Of a DNA stretch of 64,000 nt, positions 28,675 through 37,846 are shown piece after piece. Every line of letters starts with the position of its first letter. Within the stretch, counting starts at the first letter, position 1. Source of the DNA: Ruminiclostridium sufflavum DSM 19573 (GTDB lineage: Bacteria > Bacillota > Clostridia > Acetivibrionales > DSM-1351); NCBI RefSeq assembly GCF_003208175.1, contig NZ_QKMR01000011.1, forward strand, positions 84,127-148,126. Direction: 5' to 3'. A program made the position numbers and the translations under genes. The notes below the pieces were generated by a model. It searched no databases, was not told where the DNA came from, and worked only from the letters and a program-made list of their open reading frames with translations.

Positions 28675-29607
28675 TTATTTACCTTCAAAGTTAAGGCCTT
28701 GAAACATGCCGTGATTAGCCATATAGCAGTGCAGGCCATTAAGAACATGGCGTTTGTGCCCGCTCCATTTAGGCTCAACTAAATGCTTACGGTTTCCGTC
28801 TCCGGTTATTCTGTGAATAACCATATCGGGAGGTATTCGTGTAATTGCTTCTGCAACCCATTCTATATATGTCAGCTCATTCAGCAAGGGAAATGGTTTT
28901 TCCGAATAGTCTTTATATAAGGGACTGTCGTCCAAGATATGCAGCATGGACATTTTTAATCCGTTTAGGGTCTGCTTTGCCACATAATCTATGGTTTCCA
29001 TAAAATCGGAATAATTTTCGCCCATAAGCCCTACAATCAAATGGACAATAATAGGGACATTAACGCTATTCAACATTGAAACTGCATTTTCATAAACATA
29101 TAAATCATATCCCCGTCCGAAAAGCTCTGCCGTTTTTTGATGGATTGTTTGAAGACCAAGCTCAACCCATAAAGGCTTGATCCGGGATAAACGTTCAAGC
29201 TCTTTTATCATGTCAGGTGAGAGACAATCAGGTCTTGTACCGACAGACAATCCGAGAATTCTTTCATCAGTAAGGATTTCTTCATAGACAGGAACTAATT
29301 TTTCCACAGGGCCATAAGTGTTGGTAAATGATTGCAAATATGCAATGTAACCATCTGAGCTGCTTTTTGCGGCCACCATTTCAACAGCTGAATCAATTTT
29401 TTTATGAATAGCTGTTTCTCCCGCTATGGCAAAATCGCCGGAGCCTTTTGCCGAGCAAAAGGTACAGCCTCCGGTGCCTTTTGTGCCGTCTCTGGTAGGG
29501 CAGGTACACCCGATATCCAAAGAAATTTTATATACCTTGCGGCCAAAAATTTTCTGATAATAATTATTAACTGAATTATATGGCTTGCTATCTGGCCAAA
29601 GCTTCAT
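28675..29607 (-). CDS. Radical SAM protein, TIGR01212/YhcC family
   Basis: A 310-residue cytoplasmic enzyme. The Fe-S binding site CPTRDGTKGTGGCTFC has the C-x11-C-x2-C spacing of this family rather than the classic CxxxCxxC. It is followed by GSGDFA, the GTRPDCLS segment and the WVELGLQT(I)H segment of the SAM barrel. YhcC-family members are often encoded near iron-sulfur or tRNA modification genes, but the substrate is not known. Start ATG has AGAGGT upstream. No operon partner is seen. Confidence 0.9.
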   Translation of the reverse strand: MKLWPDSKPYNSVNNYYQKIFGRKVYKISLDIGCTCPTRDGTKGTGGCTFCSAKGSGDFAIAGETAIHKKIDSAVEMVAAKSSSDGYIAYLQSFTNTYGPVEKLVPVYEEILTDERILGLSVGTRPDCLSPDMIKELERLSRIKPLWVELGLQTIHQKTAELFGRGYDLYVYENAVSMLNSVNVPIIVHLIVGLMGENYSDFMETIDYVAKQTLNGLKMSMLHILDDSPLYKDYSEKPFPLLNELTYIEWVAEAITRIPPDMVIHRITGDGNRKHLVEPKWSGHKRHVLNGLHCYMANHGMFQGLNFEGK

Positions 29608-29955
29608 ATTTTACCTCTTATACAAATAAAGTGTCAAGAATACATTTTAGCATATCCTTAATAGGGTGTCATTATAAAATGATGCTTTAAAATAAATGGT
29701 ACTATCTTCTACATGTCAGACGTATTAAACTTCTGTTACATTTTTTTAATTTGAATAACCCGCCAGAAATATATATAATAAATAGGTATAAATACTCAGT
29801 ATAATTTTAAAAATACGGGGTATTAATGCGAGGATTTACTACCCTTTCAGAGGGCATCTACGGAGGTTTTCTACGACAGTAAACTTTCTTTGTATTGGTA
29901 TAGTTTTTCTACGATATGTGCGGAAGATTATTTTGCAGAAATTGGAGCTGATTAT
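29608..29955. other. Intergenic region before SGNH hydrolase gene
   Basis: About 350 bases. The proximal part (about 29830-29890) can fold (ACCCTTTCAGAGGG) and carries the phrase TTTTCTACGA twice (near 29868 and 29906). No known riboswitch pattern was recognised. Confidence 0.45.
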
Positions 29956-31122
29956 ATGAAGAAGATGAAAGAAATGCTTTCGATTGTACTGGGAATTGCA
30001 TCATTAATTGGAGTCTCCTTGCCTGCTTATGCACCGAATAATGTAGTTGAAGAGATTATAAGTACATATATTCCGGTTAATGAGGCAGACGGAAATTCTA
30101 CCTATGTAGCATTAGGGGACTCCATTACTACGGGATATGGCTTGGAAAGCTTTGACGGCAATGACATAGAGAACAAATCAAGTGAAAAGAGCTTTGTTAA
30201 TAAGCTTGGAAATAAGTTGGGCAAGGAAGCTGTAAATTTAGGAATAGACGGAATAGATTCCACAAGATTTTTGCAGGTGATTTCCAATCCTGTGACAGAA
30301 GAACAGCAAGCTGTCATATCTCAAATAGAAAATGCAGGGATTATAACAATATCAATTGGCGGAAATGATGTGTTCTTGGCATTAGCAGAGGTATTAAACG
30401 GTAAATTGGGAGAGGGCAGGAGTATTTTTAATGCAACTAAGCAGGAAATACTTAAGGTAACGGTTGAGTTTCTTTTTAATAAAAGTGCTAAAGACAGCCT
30501 GAAGGAAAAGGTGTCGGCAGCTACCGAAACCTTTGTGGGAAATCCGGCAAATAATAAAGAGGGTAACTTTGCGGATATAATAAAGGCTGTAAAAAAGCTG
30601 AATCCTGATGCTCAAATTATAGTGCAGACAATATATAAACCTTATGATTTACAAATAACAAGCTTTTGCAACACAGCGATTGAGGATATGAATGCAAAAA
30701 TAATTAAAGATTCTGAAAATGGGAAAAATTATTTGGTGGCTGATGTATATTCGGCTTTTGAAAAGGCCGGATCGGAAACTGCACTTATAAATGCCGATTC
30801 GGGGAAAACCTTTGATCCGCACCCCACAGCCAAGGGGCATGAGGTTATTTATACGGTTATTGCGGCGGCTTTGCAAAACAATACCTTGCCATACCGCATA
30901 AAAGCTTCTATTGTCAACGGAAAGCTTACTGACAAGGTTTTAGACGGAGAACTGATTTTAACCGTAACTCCGGAAGAAGGCTATAAAGTACCTAAAAATA
31001 TTTCAGTGGCAATTGGAAGCGATGCTAAAAAAACGCTGGCTGTGGACTCAAACGGCAAAGCAGCAATGCCTGTGGCTGATATTGGGACGGATATTGCCGT
31101 CAGTGGTATTTGCAGCAATTGA
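29956..31122 (+). CDS. Secreted SGNH/GDSL-family hydrolase
   Basis: A 388-residue exported esterase-like protein. The signal peptide spans about residues 1-25 (ending in LPAYA). The SGNH blocks are GDSITTGYG (block I, nucleophile Ser), IGGND (block III) and DPHPTAKGH (block V with Asp and His). A ~75-residue C-terminal domain with the phrase TVTPEEGYKVP resembles Ig-like or InlB-type add-on repeats. The frame is open from 29890, but the ATG at 29956 starts the signal peptide and has GGAG at a fair distance. The substrate is probably an acyl or acetyl ester on polysaccharide or lipid, inferred from family only. Confidence 0.88.
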   Translation: MKKMKEMLSIVLGIASLIGVSLPAYAPNNVVEEIISTYIPVNEADGNSTYVALGDSITTGYGLESFDGNDIENKSSEKSFVNKLGNKLGKEAVNLGIDGIDSTRFLQVISNPVTEEQQAVISQIENAGIITISIGGNDVFLALAEVLNGKLGEGRSIFNATKQEILKVTVEFLFNKSAKDSLKEKVSAATETFVGNPANNKEGNFADIIKAVKKLNPDAQIIVQTIYKPYDLQITSFCNTAIEDMNAKIIKDSENGKNYLVADVYSAFEKAGSETALINADSGKTFDPHPTAKGHEVIYTVIAAALQNNTLPYRIKASIVNGKLTDKVLDGELILTVTPEEGYKVPKNISVAIGSDAKKTLAVDSNGKAAMPVADIGTDIAVSGICSN

Positions 31123-31457
31123 AGGCTTTTATAGCTTGTTTTGATAACATTGAGGGCCAATGGAGAACAGCAGATAATTAACATAATATATTAATTGTAT
31201 TACAAAGGGCATGATATAGAACGTATCTATTTCATGCTTTTTATTATATAAGCCGAGTAAAAGAAGGTATTTGAAAAATTTTTAGAAATATTGTTAAAAA
31301 AGTACTTGAAAAGAAATTAATAGTAACGTAAGATATAATATTATAGGGACTTAATGTACGTTGTGTAAAATAATAACAGTGAAATTAAATAAACATTGTA
31401 GTCTTGATTTTCATTTATAGTATCATAATAAATCACAGGTAAAAATAAAGGAGAATT
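31123..31457. other. Intergenic region before first chemoreceptor gene
   Basis: About 335 very AT-rich bases with a terminator at its start. A TATAAT at about 31334-31339 has no well-placed -35 box. No gene is present. Confidence 0.6.
31209..31242 (+). terminator. Terminator of SGNH hydrolase gene
   Basis: GCATGATATAGA pairs with TCTATTTCATGC (one mismatch), followed by TTTTT. Confidence 0.75.
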
Positions 31458-33668
31458 ATGAATACAAATAATATAGGATTAAAAAGTAAATCATTTTTTG
31501 CAAAATTTACTTCAATATTTTCATCTTCAGCTAACAAATTATTTAAGAGGAAAATGATTGATGGTGGCAAAAAGAGTCCGGATAAAGTTTCAGGCTTATC
31601 CGGAAGGTTTGTATTTCTTAGAAGATTTAAGATTAAAACCAGATTGATTGCATCCTTTGTTTTGTTGTTAATTGCTGTGATTTCGGTTACCGGCATATTT
31701 TCTTACAATTCCTCAACAGAGACAATTGATGATAAAGTAAAAAGATATTCCCTGCAGGTTATGGATCAAACCGGTGTCGTATTGGAAAACAAGATAAACA
31801 GAATGGAAGAATACATCAATGACATAGGCTTGGACAGAAATATTCAGAATGCGGTATTGAAGTATAATACAGGAAGTGCATTTGATCAGTATGAGCAGGT
31901 TAAAATTATTACAGAATATTTGATGACAAAGTTTGTTGATGCGGATGATGTGGATTATTGTGCAATAATACATGGAGAGGATTTTTCCCAAGTTCAGGTT
32001 TTTAACCGGGGACAGGCAGAGCTTGATGAAGAAAAAGCAGCCAAGACGGATGCACAGCGTTTACAATGGTCTTATATGGATTTTGTGCAATCGGGTAAAA
32101 CAGTCAGCTATTATGGAATCCTTCAAAATGTAAAGGGTGTCACCAGCGGGGGGGTAATAGCAAAAATGGTATTAATCCCTAAAACAAATTATCTTGCCAG
32201 CGGGTTTGAAGGCTTGGATATCGGAAAAGATCAGGAAACAAATAAAATATTTCCGGTGTTTGTTGTAGACAGTGAAGGAACAATATTGGCATCCAGAAAT
32301 ACGGAAAGTTATGCCGTTGATTCTTCAAATGATAATTCTAAGCTTATTGCTGGTGAAATAAAAAAAATAGCTGCCGCCGATTCAAAAAACAAGTCGGGAA
32401 ATCTGGATATTAGTGTCAGTGATGCTGACAGCCTGGTTACATACTCAAGAATAGGCAATAAGGATTGGTATGTTGTGTCTGTAATTCCATATGAGTATTT
32501 AAATAGTGCGGCTAATGAGCTGAGAACGAAAATAATTTTTATCGGATTTATTTGTATTATAGCGGCATTCTTATTATGCCTGTTTATTGCCAGAAGCGTG
32601 TCAAAGCCTTTAAGCAAGCTGGTGGCCATTATGAAAAAGGCAAAAATGGGTGATTTGACAAACCATGTAAAGGATAACGGAAAAGATGAAATTGCAGATG
32701 TCTGTAATAATTACAACGACATGATTTCAAATATATGCTTGCTTATACAGAAGGTGAAGGAGTCCTCTCTGCATGTCTTTTCTTCGGCAGACAAGATAGC
32801 AACAGCATCAGAACAGACATACTCGGTTTCAGAACAGGTTTCTCAATCAATACAGGAAATGGCTATGGGTTCAACAGACCAAGCTTCAGAGATAAACGAC
32901 AGTGTTGCGGATATAAGTAAATTGTCTGAAGGAATTGCCTTCGTTGAGGAAAATGTGGCTAAGGTAATATCGATAGCAAGCAGAATAAGCGGATTAAATG
33001 AAAATGCGGCAAGCACTATTAATGAACTCAACTTGAAATCGGCTCAGGTAAGTGATACTACAAATAAAGTGTATACCAACATAAATGATTTAAGTAATAG
33101 TATGAAGGAAATTCAGAAAATACTTAAAATGCAGAATACTATTTCTGAGCAGACCAATCTTTTAGCCTTGAATGCATCTATTGAAGCAGCACGTGCAGGC
33201 GATGCGGGAAAGGGCTTTGCGGTTGTAGCAAGCGAGGTCAGCAAGCTTGCAGAAAAATCAAAGGAATTTAACAGAGTTATAAATGGTATTATTTCTTCTA
33301 TAGGTCATAAAACTGATGATACTGTAGGTGAGGTGCTTAAATCTAATGAAGTGGTTAATGAACAGATAAATGCCGTTAAGGGTACGGAAAAGCTGTTTGA
33401 CACGGTGTTTGGATCTATGGAAGAAGTATTGGCAAATATCGGTATTACTGAAAAGTCAGTGGCAGACATAATGAAATCAAAAGATAATGTACTGGAATCA
33501 ATAGAAAATATATCTGCGGTTGCACAGGAGTCGGCAGCTGCAACAGAGCAGATTACAGCAAGCACTCAGGAGCAGATTACAGCAGCGGAAGAGCTGTCAA
33601 ATCAAGCTAAGGATCTGAAAGAATTAGCCGAAGCATTAAATACAGAAATTACTAAATTTAGAATATAA
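31458..33668 (+). CDS. Methyl-accepting chemotaxis protein, first of tandem pair
   Basis: A 736-residue chemoreceptor. An unusually long cytoplasmic N-terminus (about 60 residues, basic) precedes TM1 (62-83). The outer sensor domain (about 84-355) looks like a double Cache fold, including FPVFVVDSEGTILASRNTE and [16 protein letters not shown]2 is at about 359-380, then HAMP, then the signalling hairpin with the conserved tip [28 protein letters not shown]. Start is ATG with AAGGAG. It is a close paralogue of the next gene. The two are separated by a terminator and 436 bases, so they are not a simple operon. Confidence 0.95.
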   Translation: MNTNNIGLKSKSFFAKFTSIFSSSANKLFKRKMIDGGKKSPDKVSGLSGRFVFLRRFKIKTRLIASFVLLLIAVISVTGIFSYNSSTETIDDKVKRYSLQVMDQTGVVLENKINRMEEYINDIGLDRNIQNAVLKYNTGSAFDQYEQVKIITEYLMTKFVDADDVDYCAIIHGEDFSQVQVFNRGQAELDEEKAAKTDAQRLQWSYMDFVQSGKTVSYYGILQNVKGVTSGGVIAKMVLIPKTNYLASGFEGLDIGKDQETNKIFPVFVVDSEGTILASRNTESYAVDSSNDNSKLIAGEIKKIAAADSKNKSGNLDISVSDADSLVTYSRIGNKDWYVVSVIPYEYLNSAANELRTKIIFIGFICIIAAFLLCLFIARSVSKPLSKLVAIMKKAKMGDLTNHVKDNGKDEIADVCNNYNDMISNICLLIQKVKESSLHVFSSADKIATASEQTYSVSEQVSQSIQEMAMGSTDQASEINDSVADISKLSEGIAFVEENVAKVISIASRISGLNENAASTINELNLKSAQVSDTTNKVYTNINDLSNSMKEIQKILKMQNTISEQTNLLALNASIEAARAGDAGKGFAVVASEVSKLAEKSKEFNRVINGIISSIGHKTDDTVGEVLKSNEVVNEQINAVKGTEKLFDTVFGSMEEVLANIGITEKSVADIMKSKDNVLESIENISAVAQESAAATEQITASTQEQITAAEELSNQAKDLKELAEALNTEITKFRI

Positions 33669-33697
33669 TAATTGAATATATTTTAAATAATAACAGG

Positions 33698-33728
33698 AGT
33701 ATCGGTTCACTGACCGGTACTTTTTTTA
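33698..33728 (+). terminator. Terminator of first chemoreceptor gene
   Basis: AGTATCGGT pairs with ACCGGTACT across a short loop (one G-U pair), followed by TTTTTTT. Confidence 0.85.
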
Positions 33729-33774
33729 TATCCAAATTTTAAGTCCTTCCAACTCCTTTATTCGGACAAAAAAT

Positions 33775-33802
33775 TAAAGCTGTGAAAAAAAATTGCCGAT
33801 GC
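33775..33802 (+). promoter_or_regulatory. Possible sigma-D (flagellar/chemotaxis) promoter
   Basis: TAAA (33775-33778), 16 bases, then GCCGATGC (33795-33802), close to the sigma-D consensus TAAA-N15-GCCGATAT. It lies about 300 bases before the second chemoreceptor gene. The distance is long but the target class fits. Confidence 0.45.
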
Positions 33803-33974
33803 AGGTGAAGCTTTGAAAGCTATTTGCAATGGTAAACAGATGCATTTCCTTAGTTGAAATTCAAGGATTTTGTGTATATGTAATTTTATCATTTATTTGA
33901 AAACCCTTGAAAAAACTTTCTTGGTGAAGTATTATATATTGTAAGACATAAATCGACATAATTTGGTATAATGT

Positions 33975-34020
33975 GACTAAAATTAATTGCTTTCACCTTC
34001 AGATGGTAGCAATTAACTAG
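33975..34020. repeat. Inverted repeat, possible relic of the dispersed element
   Basis: CTAAAATTAATTGC at the left and GTAGCAATTAACTAG at the right are imperfect inverted repeats, similar in layout to the dispersed element but with several differences. It may be unrelated. Confidence 0.3.
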
Positions 34021-34104
34021 AAAATATGTGAGGAGGCTCTATATTTAATAATATTATCAAAAAAATACATATTGTCTTATGCACAGTATTAAGGAGGAGA
34101 TCTT

Positions 34105-36327
34105 ATGATGAAATCCGTAAAGCCGAAGTTCGAGAAAATTAAAGCATTAGTTAAATCAGTTGGTTCAGCACTTATTTCTGTGATAAATAGGCTGATTGCA
34201 AAAAGAAAACAGCATGGTAACGGTAAAGGAAAAAAACCAAGCTCCTCAATGTCAAAGAAAATTATTTTTTTACGCAGATTTAAAATTAAAACAAGACTGA
34301 TGGCATCCTTTGTTCTTTTGTTGGCAGCTGTAATAGTCATTATAGGGGTATACTCATATAATACGTCAACAAATGCAATTGATGAAAAAGTCAAAAATTA
34401 TTCATTGCTGGTTATGAAGCAAACAGGTATTGTACTTAAAAATGAAGTGAACAGAATGGAAACATATGCAAATGAAATCGGGTTCGACAGTAATATTCAG
34501 GAGGCAATAGTAAAATATAAGTCTGGAACTGATTTTGATAAGTTTGAGCAAGTCAGAACAGTTCAAAAGTTTCTGAAGACAAAATATTTGAATACTAAGG
34601 GGGTACGCTATTGTGCCCTGCTGTATGGCGATGATTTTTCTCATATAGATACCTATTCCGATAATTCATCGGAGCTGCAAACTGAAAAATTTATTCAAAA
34701 GACTATTGATAAGCTGGAATGGACGAATATCCAGTTTACAAAGTCAAAAAAGGAAATAAGTCTTTTTGGAATTCAGCAGGATATGAGAGGTATTTACATA
34801 GGCTCAACTATAGCGAAGATAGTGATTATACCTGAAGAAAATTATCTTGCTGAAGCCTTTGAGGAGCTAAATATCGGAACAGATTTAAAAACAAAGGAAG
34901 CCTTTCCGATATTTGTTGTAGACAGTACCGGAAAGCTTGTAGCGTCAAGAAGCACTGAAGCATACCCGGTTAATTCTGCAAATGAAAACTCCAAGCTTAT
35001 TGCCGATAAGCTTACAAAGCTTACTGCTAAAAGCAAGGGTAACGTAACAGCTAATACGGATATTGAGCTAAATGGAGCAAAAAGTCTTGTTACATATTCG
35101 AAAATAAGTGAAAATAAGGATTGGTATGTTGTATCGGTCATACCATATGATTATTTAAATAGCTCTGCTAATGCATTGAGGACAAAAATAAGTGTTATTG
35201 GATTTGTTTGTATTATTATGGCATTTTTATTGTGTGTATTTATTGCAAGAAGTGTTTCAAAGCCTTTGGGCAGGCTTGTTCTAACCATGAAAAAAGCAAA
35301 GGGCGGAGATTTGACGGATAAATTGGCAGACTACGGATATGATGAGATATCGGATGTTTGCAGCAATTACAATGATATGCTGGAGAATATAAGTACACTT
35401 ATTGCAAAGGTAAGAAATACTTCCCAGCGGATTTTTTCATCAGCGGGGAAAATATCTACAGCTTCGGAATCCACTTATTCGGTATCCGGACAAGTTGCTC
35501 AGACAATAGGAGAAATAGCTAAGGGTGCGACGGAGCAAGCAACGGAAATAAGTGAAAGTGTTAATATCATGAATAAGCTGTCTGACGGTATAGCAGTGGT
35601 TGATGAAAATGTGACAAAAGTAACGGCTATAGCTAACCGGATTAGCGGACTGAACACCGATGCCGCCGGTACTATCGGCAAGCTTAATGATAAGTCGGTG
35701 CAGGTAAGTGAAACTACAGGCAAGGTTTTTTCAAATATTAATGACCTGAGTAATAACATGAATGAGATACAAAAAATTCTTAAAATGCAGATTGCCATTT
35801 CGGAACAGACTAATTTGTTAGCCTTGAATGCATCTATTGAAGCGGCACGAGCGGGTGAAGCCGGCAGGGGATTTGCTGTTGTGGCAAGTGAGGTCGGAAA
35901 GCTGGCGGAAAAATCAAAAGAGTTTAACAGAGTGATAAATGGCATTATTTCTTCTATAGAACGAAAGACGGAGGATACCGTAAGAGAGGTACTAAAGTCT
36001 AATGAAGTGGTTAATGAGCAGATAAATGCCGTTAAGGAAACGGAAGTTTTATTTGACACTGTATTCAGTGCGATGGGGGAGGTAGTATCCGATATTGGAA
36101 AAACAGAGTCGTCGGTTGAAAATATAATGACAGCAAAAAATGATGTGCATGACATAATTCAAAACATATCAGCTGTAGCAGAACAATCGGCAGCCACAAC
36201 CGAAGAAATTTCAGCAAGTACCCAGGAGCAGATAGCCTCAGCTGAGGATTTGGCTTATCAGGCAAAAGAGCTTAATGAGCTTGCCGAAGCTTTGAACAGT
36301 GAAATCTTAAAGTTTAAGACACAATAG
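34105..36327 (+). CDS. Methyl-accepting chemotaxis protein, second of tandem pair
   Basis: A 740-residue chemoreceptor and paralogue of the preceding gene. The layout is the same: a long basic N-terminus (about 64 residues), TM1 (65-85), a Cache-type outer domain ([19 protein letters not shown]), TM2 (about 362-382), HAMP, and the signalling domain with tip [28 protein letters not shown]. The sensor domains differ more than the signalling domains, so the pair probably senses related but different ligands. Start is ATG (a second ATG follows at once) with AAGGAGGA. A strong terminator follows. Confidence 0.95.
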   Translation: MMKSVKPKFEKIKALVKSVGSALISVINRLIAKRKQHGNGKGKKPSSSMSKKIIFLRRFKIKTRLMASFVLLLAAVIVIIGVYSYNTSTNAIDEKVKNYSLLVMKQTGIVLKNEVNRMETYANEIGFDSNIQEAIVKYKSGTDFDKFEQVRTVQKFLKTKYLNTKGVRYCALLYGDDFSHIDTYSDNSSELQTEKFIQKTIDKLEWTNIQFTKSKKEISLFGIQQDMRGIYIGSTIAKIVIIPEENYLAEAFEELNIGTDLKTKEAFPIFVVDSTGKLVASRSTEAYPVNSANENSKLIADKLTKLTAKSKGNVTANTDIELNGAKSLVTYSKISENKDWYVVSVIPYDYLNSSANALRTKISVIGFVCIIMAFLLCVFIARSVSKPLGRLVLTMKKAKGGDLTDKLADYGYDEISDVCSNYNDMLENISTLIAKVRNTSQRIFSSAGKISTASESTYSVSGQVAQTIGEIAKGATEQATEISESVNIMNKLSDGIAVVDENVTKVTAIANRISGLNTDAAGTIGKLNDKSVQVSETTGKVFSNINDLSNNMNEIQKILKMQIAISEQTNLLALNASIEAARAGEAGRGFAVVASEVGKLAEKSKEFNRVINGIISSIERKTEDTVREVLKSNEVVNEQINAVKETEVLFDTVFSAMGEVVSDIGKTESSVENIMTAKNDVHDIIQNISAVAEQSAATTEEISASTQEQIASAEDLAYQAKELNELAEALNSEILKFKTQ

Positions 36328-36688
36328 AAACGGTAACTCTGCTGATCTTACATTACAGCATCCGGAAAACAAGTAAAAGCCCCTGAAGCATTTTTATAAG
36401 CATATAAAAGCTTCAGGGGTTTTTGGCAATATATAAACAGTATCTGCAATTGTATTGATTTTCGTTAGATGGTAAAATATATTACTAAAGGGAATTGCTT
36501 TTAAAAGCCTGTTAGTGATAAAATATTCTAATAAGCTGTTTTTACGCAGCTGTCAATGAAAACACACAAGAAGCAAATAAAAAGCAGGGAAGGTAAAATA
36601 CAGCTGTCTAAAATTGAAAAAAGGGGGAACCGGGTCTTTGCCGTAATATTAGCAGTTGATATTGTATATTGTGGCATTGACATAATTT
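36328..36688. other. Intergenic region before htrA-like gene
   Basis: About 360 bases. After the terminator it is AT-rich, with no repeat and no gene. The ribosome site before the htrA-like gene is weak. Confidence 0.6.
36378..36425 (+). terminator. Terminator of second chemoreceptor gene
   Basis: AGCCCCTGAAGC pairs with GCTTCAGGGG, with a loop of about 20 bases and a TTTTT tail. Confidence 0.9.
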
Positions 36689-37846
36689 ATGAATAAGAAA
36701 AAAGTTACAGCAAAAGCAATTTGTCTGCTTGCAGCGTTTACATTTACTACAACAGGAACCTTTGCCGCAAGCGGTATGGTTTTAAATATTGACGGCAAGC
36801 AGGTGGAAGATTCAATCAAGGTTATAGACGGAAGGCAGTACATACTTTTGGACAGTCTGGCTGATAATCTGGAAGCAGTAACAGTTGACAGGGATAATAA
36901 GTCAATAGAAATAAATTCCGATACAAATAGAATTGCCGGAGTAATTTCAAAGGTCAGCCCGTCGGTAGTCGGTATTATCGGAAAACTAAAGGAAAGCAGC
37001 TCCGATTATAACGAAGGTGCAGATAACATGATTTTTGGCACAGGAGTTATTTACAGGAGCAATGGATATATAATTACAAATGCGCATGTTGTCAAGGATA
37101 TGGATTCTATTGTGGTTGTGCTGTCAAACAGCAAGGCTTACATGGCAAGGCTTAAAGCAATAGATGACAGCTTGGATTTGGCTGTTATTAAGGTTGACAA
37201 AGGAGGACTTCAGCCGGCAGTCTTCGGGGATATATCAGATGTTGCCGTAGGGCAGGAAGTTGTCGCCATAGGAACTCCCTTGTCCTTTAATTTAAGAAAT
37301 TCTGCCACAAAGGGTATCATAAGCGGAATGAACAGGTCGGCAGACGGCGAGTACAGATTTATTCAGTCAGATGCGGCTATAAATGGAGGAAACAGCGGCG
37401 GGCCGCTGGTAAATATGAAAGGGGAGGTTATAGGCATCAATTCTGTAAAGCTCATTGGATTCGGTGTCGAAGGTCTTAATTTCTCTATTCCCATAGACAC
37501 AGTGAAGTATGCCGTAAAGCACTTTGAAAAGTTTGGCAAAATTCGCAGGCCGTATCTCGGCGTCAGCTTTACTGACAGCATAACAGCCAAATATGGTCTG
37601 CCAAGCACAAGCGAAGGAATAACCGTAAAGGAGATAGAGGAAGGCTCACCTGCAGAGCAGTTTGATATTGAGACAGATGACAAGCTGCTTTCAATTAGCG
37701 GAACAAATGTCAACTCAGTCATAGATTATAATGAGGAAATGTTGAAGTATCTTCCGGGTGACAAAGCAACTCTCAAAATAATACGGGATAAAGAGCTGCT
37801 AAGCATTGAAGTTGTTTTCGGTGAAAAGGAGTCTGATAATGAATAA
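36689..37846 (+). CDS. HtrA/DegP-type serine protease, exported
   Basis: A 385-residue cell-envelope quality-control protease. Residues 1-28 form a signal peptide, and a short copper-amine-oxidase-N-like segment (MVLNIDGKQVED, about 30-75) replaces the usual membrane anchor region. The trypsin-like domain has H133 (TNAHVVKD), D163 (DSLDLAVIK) and S236 (GGNSGGPL), so the triad is complete. A PDZ domain spans about 285-380. The 3' end overlaps the next secreted protein gene by 8 bases. The start ATG has no strong ribosome site. The missing anchor and the coupled partner suggest a specialised job at the cell surface. Confidence 0.92.
   Translation: MNKKKVTAKAICLLAAFTFTTTGTFAASGMVLNIDGKQVEDSIKVIDGRQYILLDSLADNLEAVTVDRDNKSIEINSDTNRIAGVISKVSPSVVGIIGKLKESSSDYNEGADNMIFGTGVIYRSNGYIITNAHVVKDMDSIVVVLSNSKAYMARLKAIDDSLDLAVIKVDKGGLQPAVFGDISDVAVGQEVVAIGTPLSFNLRNSATKGIISGMNRSADGEYRFIQSDAAINGGNSGGPLVNMKGEVIGINSVKLIGFGVEGLNFSIPIDTVKYAVKHFEKFGKIRRPYLGVSFTDSITAKYGLPSTSEGITVKEIEEGSPAEQFDIETDDKLLSISGTNVNSVIDYNEEMLKYLPGDKATLKIIRDKELLSIEVVFGEKESDNE

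Larger units (their letters stand above)
33669..34104. other. Intergenic region between the two chemoreceptor genes
   Basis: About 436 bases with a terminator, a sigma-D-like promoter, a possible sigma-A promoter (TATAAT at 33967-33972 with AAGACA about 18 bases upstream) and an inverted repeat at 33975-34020. No gene is present. Confidence 0.6.

Noticed and set aside
35499..36155. 218-residue open frame on the minus strand within the second chemoreceptor gene
   Set aside because: Low-complexity Ser/Thr/Leu composition from the antisense of a chemoreceptor coiled coil; no ribosome site.
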